Shown here one piece after another: positions 61,723-64,000 of a stretch of DNA of 64,000 bases. Under the pieces are notes generated by a model, which saw nothing but the letters and a program-made list of their open reading frames with translations, did not search any database and was not told the DNA's origin. A program made the translations under genes and the position numbers. This DNA is from Ruminococcus sp. (GTDB taxonomy: Bacteria > Bacillota > Clostridia > Oscillospirales > Ruminococcaceae), in contig JAEEVL010000002.1 of assembly GCA_016290875.1 (NCBI GenBank), positions 186,001-250,000 of the forward strand, written 5' to 3'. Each line of letters opens with the position of its first letter. The stretch's first letter is position 1.

Positions 61723-63157
61723 ATTACGCAGTATCAACAGCAGGATGTCACTTAAATTTAAGATATGGATGTATTTTGTGACATTTACTATATTCGTATT
61801 CGTACTGCTGTGGACTTTCCAGATATTGTTCCTGGAGCAGTTTTACGAGAGCATGAAGACGAGAGCTGCTTCAAGAAGTGCTGACAGAATAGCATCGAAC
61901 TATTCGCAGCTTGCGTCCGGTGAAATAGACAGTTCTGAATTCTCTTCCCGTGTCGAAGAGATAGCGCTTGACAATGATCTTTGTGTTGAGATACTCGACA
62001 GATATGAGAGAAACCGCTACTCTGTTGAAAATCTCGGAGACTGTCTCATTCACGGCAGGGAAAACAGAATACACGATTATATAGTGAACATAATCAACAG
62101 CGAAGACAGTACGATACGCTACACTATAAAGAATCCGCGCAGCGGTTATGATATGTTGCTTTACGGAAGAACTCTCGGTGATCCCGATAATCCGAGCGGC
62201 TATCTGCTGGTGAATTCGGCGCTTGTTCCGGTAGGCTCGACTGTGGACATAATCAAGCGTCAGCTTATGCTGATAACGATAGTCCTCATAGTCATGGCAT
62301 TTATCATATCACTCTTCCTTTCAAGGAGAATAGCACGACCTATCGCAAAGATAACAAAGGCTGCTGAAAATCTCGCAAAGGGTGATTTTAATACTAAATT
62401 TGACGGGAAAGGCTACCTTGAAGCGAAAAAGCTTGCTGATACGCTGACTTATGCAGAAGGGGAACTCTCGCGAGTAGATACGATGCAGCGTGACCTTATC
62501 GCAAATGTATCCCACGACCTCAGAACTCCGCTTACGATGCTGAAGGCTTATGCAGAGATGATACGCGATCTTTCAGGCGATAATCCGGTCAAGCGTAATG
62601 AGCATCTCGAGATAATCATTGATGAGACAGACAGACTTTCGCTTATGGTAAATGATATTCTTGACCTTTCAAAGCTCGAAAGTGGCAAACAGAAACTGAA
62701 TCCGTCAGAATTCGAGATAAGCGGAAAGCTCAACGAGATAATCGACCGTTTCAAGGGAATATCCGAGAAAATGGGCTACAATATCAGATTTACTCCTGAT
62801 GAGCCTAAGATGGTATACTGTGATGTGGTCAAGATAGAGCAGGTCATCTATAATCTTATCAATAATGCTATCAATTACACAGGAGCTGACAAGCAGGTGT
62901 TCGTCCGTCAGATAAACACGCCTGATGGCATACTCATTGAAGTTGAAGATACCGGTGACGGAATTGAAGAAGATAAGATAAAGCTTATATTCGATAAGTA
63001 TTACCGTTCCGAGAACCACAAGCGTGAGGTAGTCGGCACAGGTCTTGGACTCTCTATTGTCAAGGCTGTACTTAAAATGCACAATTACGACTATGGTGTC
63101 CGCAGTACTCTTGGCAAGGGTTCGACTTTTTGGTTCAAGATAAGTGACGTCAAGTAA
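61706..63157 (+). CDS. sensor histidine kinase
   Basis: A 483-residue membrane kinase. Two membrane helices (about 20-42 and 190-208) enclose an extracellular sensor of about 150 residues; then HAMP (about 210-262), HisKA with phospho-acceptor His in ANVSHDLRTPL (about 268), and HATPase with NLINNAINYTG, DTGDGIEEDK and GTGLGLSIVK. It starts with TTG inside the regulator gene; an in-frame ATG at 61,745 is an alternative. Works with the adjacent regulator. The signal is unknown. Confidence 0.93.
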   Translation: MKLFSKLRSINSRMSLKFKIWMYFVTFTIFVFVLLWTFQILFLEQFYESMKTRAASRSADRIASNYSQLASGEIDSSEFSSRVEEIALDNDLCVEILDRYERNRYSVENLGDCLIHGRENRIHDYIVNIINSEDSTIRYTIKNPRSGYDMLLYGRTLGDPDNPSGYLLVNSALVPVGSTVDIIKRQLMLITIVLIVMAFIISLFLSRRIARPIAKITKAAENLAKGDFNTKFDGKGYLEAKKLADTLTYAEGELSRVDTMQRDLIANVSHDLRTPLTMLKAYAEMIRDLSGDNPVKRNEHLEIIIDETDRLSLMVNDILDLSKLESGKQKLNPSEFEISGKLNEIIDRFKGISEKMGYNIRFTPDEPKMVYCDVVKIEQVIYNLINNAINYTGADKQVFVRQINTPDGILIEVEDTGDGIEEDKIKLIFDKYYRSENHKREVVGTGLGLSIVKAVLKMHNYDYGVRSTLGKGSTFWFKISDVK

Positions 63158-63388
63158 AATAATGTTCATTATTAATATATAGAGTATTATTGTGAACATC
63201 ATCGCCGTATTTCTTAAAATGCAGAATGTAATAACAGGTGATGAAATCTATTGAAAATATTACTCTGTGTAAAGAAAATAGCTTAAAGCGAGCTGAAAAT
63301 TGTGCAGATAATACAGTTTTTAGCAATATTTGTTTAATATATTTTGAACATAGAATTTCGAAATATTAATGAAAAGTACACAATAATA

Positions 63389-63397
63389 TGGTATAAT
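63389..63397 (+). promoter_or_regulatory. extended -10 promoter of candidate small RNA
   Basis: TGGTATAAT, an extended -10 motif, with no good -35 at 17 bp. Start of transcription would be near 63,404. Confidence 0.5.
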
Positions 63398-63403
63398 ATA
63401 ATT

Positions 63404-63534
63404 GCTGAAGGAGAGATCCTGAAGCTGATTTTCATGGTAATTTATTGTTTACCCCAACAATAAATTATTAATCCCCAATAATCCCTATATCATGGCAGAT
63501 GAGCTTCCTGAAGAGGAGGCTCGTTTGTTTTTAT
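63404..63534 (+). ncRNA. candidate structured small RNA
   Basis: About 131 bases with an extended -10 upstream and a terminator at the end (9-bp stem 63501-63509 with 63514-63522, then TTTGTTTTT). Inside, an 11-bp stem (AATTTATTGTT with AACAATAAATT) competes with a shorter stem GGTAA/TTACC, and GAAGCT (63421-63426) can pair with AGCTTC (63502-63507) of the terminator. There is no coding frame. I cannot place it in a known family. Confidence 0.45.
63501..63534 (+). terminator. intrinsic terminator of candidate small RNA
   Basis: A 9-bp stem with one G-T pair and a GAAG loop, followed by a T-rich tail. It lies 34 bases before the metK promoter, so it isolates that promoter from upstream transcription. 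Confidence 0.8.
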
Positions 63535-63567
63535 ATGAAAAATCTTGTTGCAGTCAGGTAATTGCTA

Positions 63568-63596
63568 TTGACAAATTCCGACTTTTGTAGTATACT
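63568..63596 (+). promoter_or_regulatory. sigma-A promoter of metK
   Basis: TTGACA (63568-63573), 17-bp spacer, TATACT (63591-63596). Strong match, just before the SAM riboswitch. Confidence 0.9.
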
Positions 63597-63606
63597 TAAT
63601 TCATAA

Positions 63607-63711
63607 CCTTATCAAGAGCGGCGGAGGAAACAGGTCCTGTGAAGCCCGGCAACCTGACTGCGAAAAGGCAGACAAGGTGCTAAATCCTGCGGTTTAATCC
63701 GAAAGATGAGG
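63607..63711 (+). promoter_or_regulatory. SAM-I (S-box) riboswitch
   Basis: The aptamer has the S-box marks: CTTATCAAGAGCGGCGGAGG at the 5' side, GAAGCCCGGCAACC in the core, GGTGCTAAATCC and a closing GATGAGG (63705-63711) that pairs with CCTTATC (63607-63613). High S-adenosylmethionine should favour the terminator behind it and switch off metK. Confidence 0.97.
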
Positions 63712-63726
63712 AGCATAGCTAAGACT

Positions 63727-63754
63727 GCGCACTTCTTTCAGGGAGTGCGCTTTT
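63727..63754 (+). terminator. riboswitch-controlled terminator
   Basis: A 7-bp stem (63727-63733 with 63744-63750) and TTTT tail between the aptamer and metK. It is the expression platform of the SAM riboswitch. Confidence 0.9.
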
Positions 63755-63776
63755 ATATTTCTATGGAGGTTTTTTA

Positions 63777-64000
63777 ATGAGCAAATGTTTTTTTACTTCG
63801 GAATCAGTTACTGAAGGACATCCCGACAAGATCTGTGACCAGATTTCAGATGCAGTACTTGACGCTATACTTGAGCAGGATAAGCTCGGCCGTGTTGCCT
63901 GCGAGACCTGCGTTACAACAGGTATGATAATGGTAATGGGCGAGATCTCAACTACTGCTGATGTTGATATCCCCAAGATCGCACGCAAGGTAGTTGCAGA
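63777..64000 (+). CDS. metK: S-adenosylmethionine synthetase, 5' part
   Basis: The first 74 codons of the enzyme that makes S-adenosylmethionine from methionine and ATP; the rest lies beyond the window. [20 protein letters not shown] is the ATP-binding start of the family, followed by [23 protein letters not shown] precedes the ATG. Controlled by the SAM riboswitch just upstream, which is feedback by its own product. Confidence 0.97.
   Translation, partial: MSKCFFTSESVTEGHPDKICDQISDAVLDAILEQDKLGRVACETCVTTGMIMVMGEISTTADVDIPKIARKVVA

Larger units (their letters stand above)
63158..63606. other. 449-bp gene-free region
   Basis: Holds a 7-bp inverted repeat (63162-63168 with 63193-63199) after the kinase gene, an AT-rich stretch to about 63,360, a candidate small RNA (63,404-63,534), and the metK promoter (63,568-63,596). 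No coding sequence seen. Confidence 0.7.

Overview
This window is a chromosomal segment of a low-to-mid GC Bacillota, most likely a cellulolytic Ruminococcus (Oscillospiraceae). The evidence is three secreted polysaccharidases that end in near-identical Ruminococcus-type dockerins (31.4-31.6, 34.0-34.2 and 37.3-37.5 kb), an IspH-ribosomal protein S1 fusion of the clostridial kind, TTGACA/TATAAT-type promoters with 17-bp spacers, an S-box riboswitch before metK, and firmicute gene orders (dgt-dnaG-rpoD, cmk-plsC-ispH/rpsA, rpmG-secE-nusG-rplK-rplA). I saw no tRNA, rRNA, insertion sequence, prophage or CRISPR array. The species cannot be fixed from the sequence alone.

Layout. 1-2,651 (minus): a CBM4-Ig-GH9 cellulase running off the left edge. 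2,854-13,742 (minus): a run of cell-envelope genes. It holds an LCP ligase with a Tyr/Gln/Gly repeat domain, a catalytically dead P1B-type ATPase, an rlmB-like methyltransferase, and a tight five-gene cassette (MBOAT acyltransferase, DHHW/SGNH protein, FkbH-like protein, acyl carrier protein, metallophosphoesterase). 14.4-15.9 kb (minus): an SPFH/NfeD pair, divergent from tepA-ftsK-ygiQ and housekeeping genes (16.2-28.0 kb, plus) ending in cmk, plsC and ispH-rpsA. 28.2-37.5 kb (plus): three cellulosomal enzymes (PL1-PL9, GH9-CBM3c, CBM4-Ig-GH9). 37.7-40.0 kb (minus): ribosomal, secretion and antitermination genes. 40.3-44.4 kb (plus): a sugar ABC importer with a GH105 hydrolase. 44.5-60.7 kb (minus): ychF, two EAL proteins, rpoD, dnaG, dgt, rpmE, phosphoglucomutase and phosphofructokinase. 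61.0-64.0 kb (plus): a two-component system, a candidate small RNA, a SAM-I riboswitch and the start of metK.

How it fits together. The dockerin enzymes and the terminal GH9 attack cellulose and pectin outside the cell. The ABC importer and GH105 enzyme suit uptake and cytoplasmic breakdown of unsaturated pectin fragments. Phosphoglucomutase and phosphofructokinase lead sugars into glycolysis. The envelope genes at 2.9-13.7 kb plausibly build and decorate a surface polymer.

The most unusual system is the MBOAT-DHHW-FkbH-ACP-phosphoesterase cassette. It has the logic of a dlt operon, but an FkbH-like enzyme sits where the D-alanine ligase DltA would be. This suggests that a C3 acid such as glycerate, made from a glycolytic phosphate ester, may be passed through a carrier protein to a surface polymer. 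Other notable items are an EAL phosphodiesterase fused to a repeat domain predicted to be a beta-solenoid, the FUS-like repeat tail on the LCP protein, the dead P-type ATPase next to it, and signals inside ispH that could let S1 be made on its own. Positions of domains are estimates by eye, and no database search was run.
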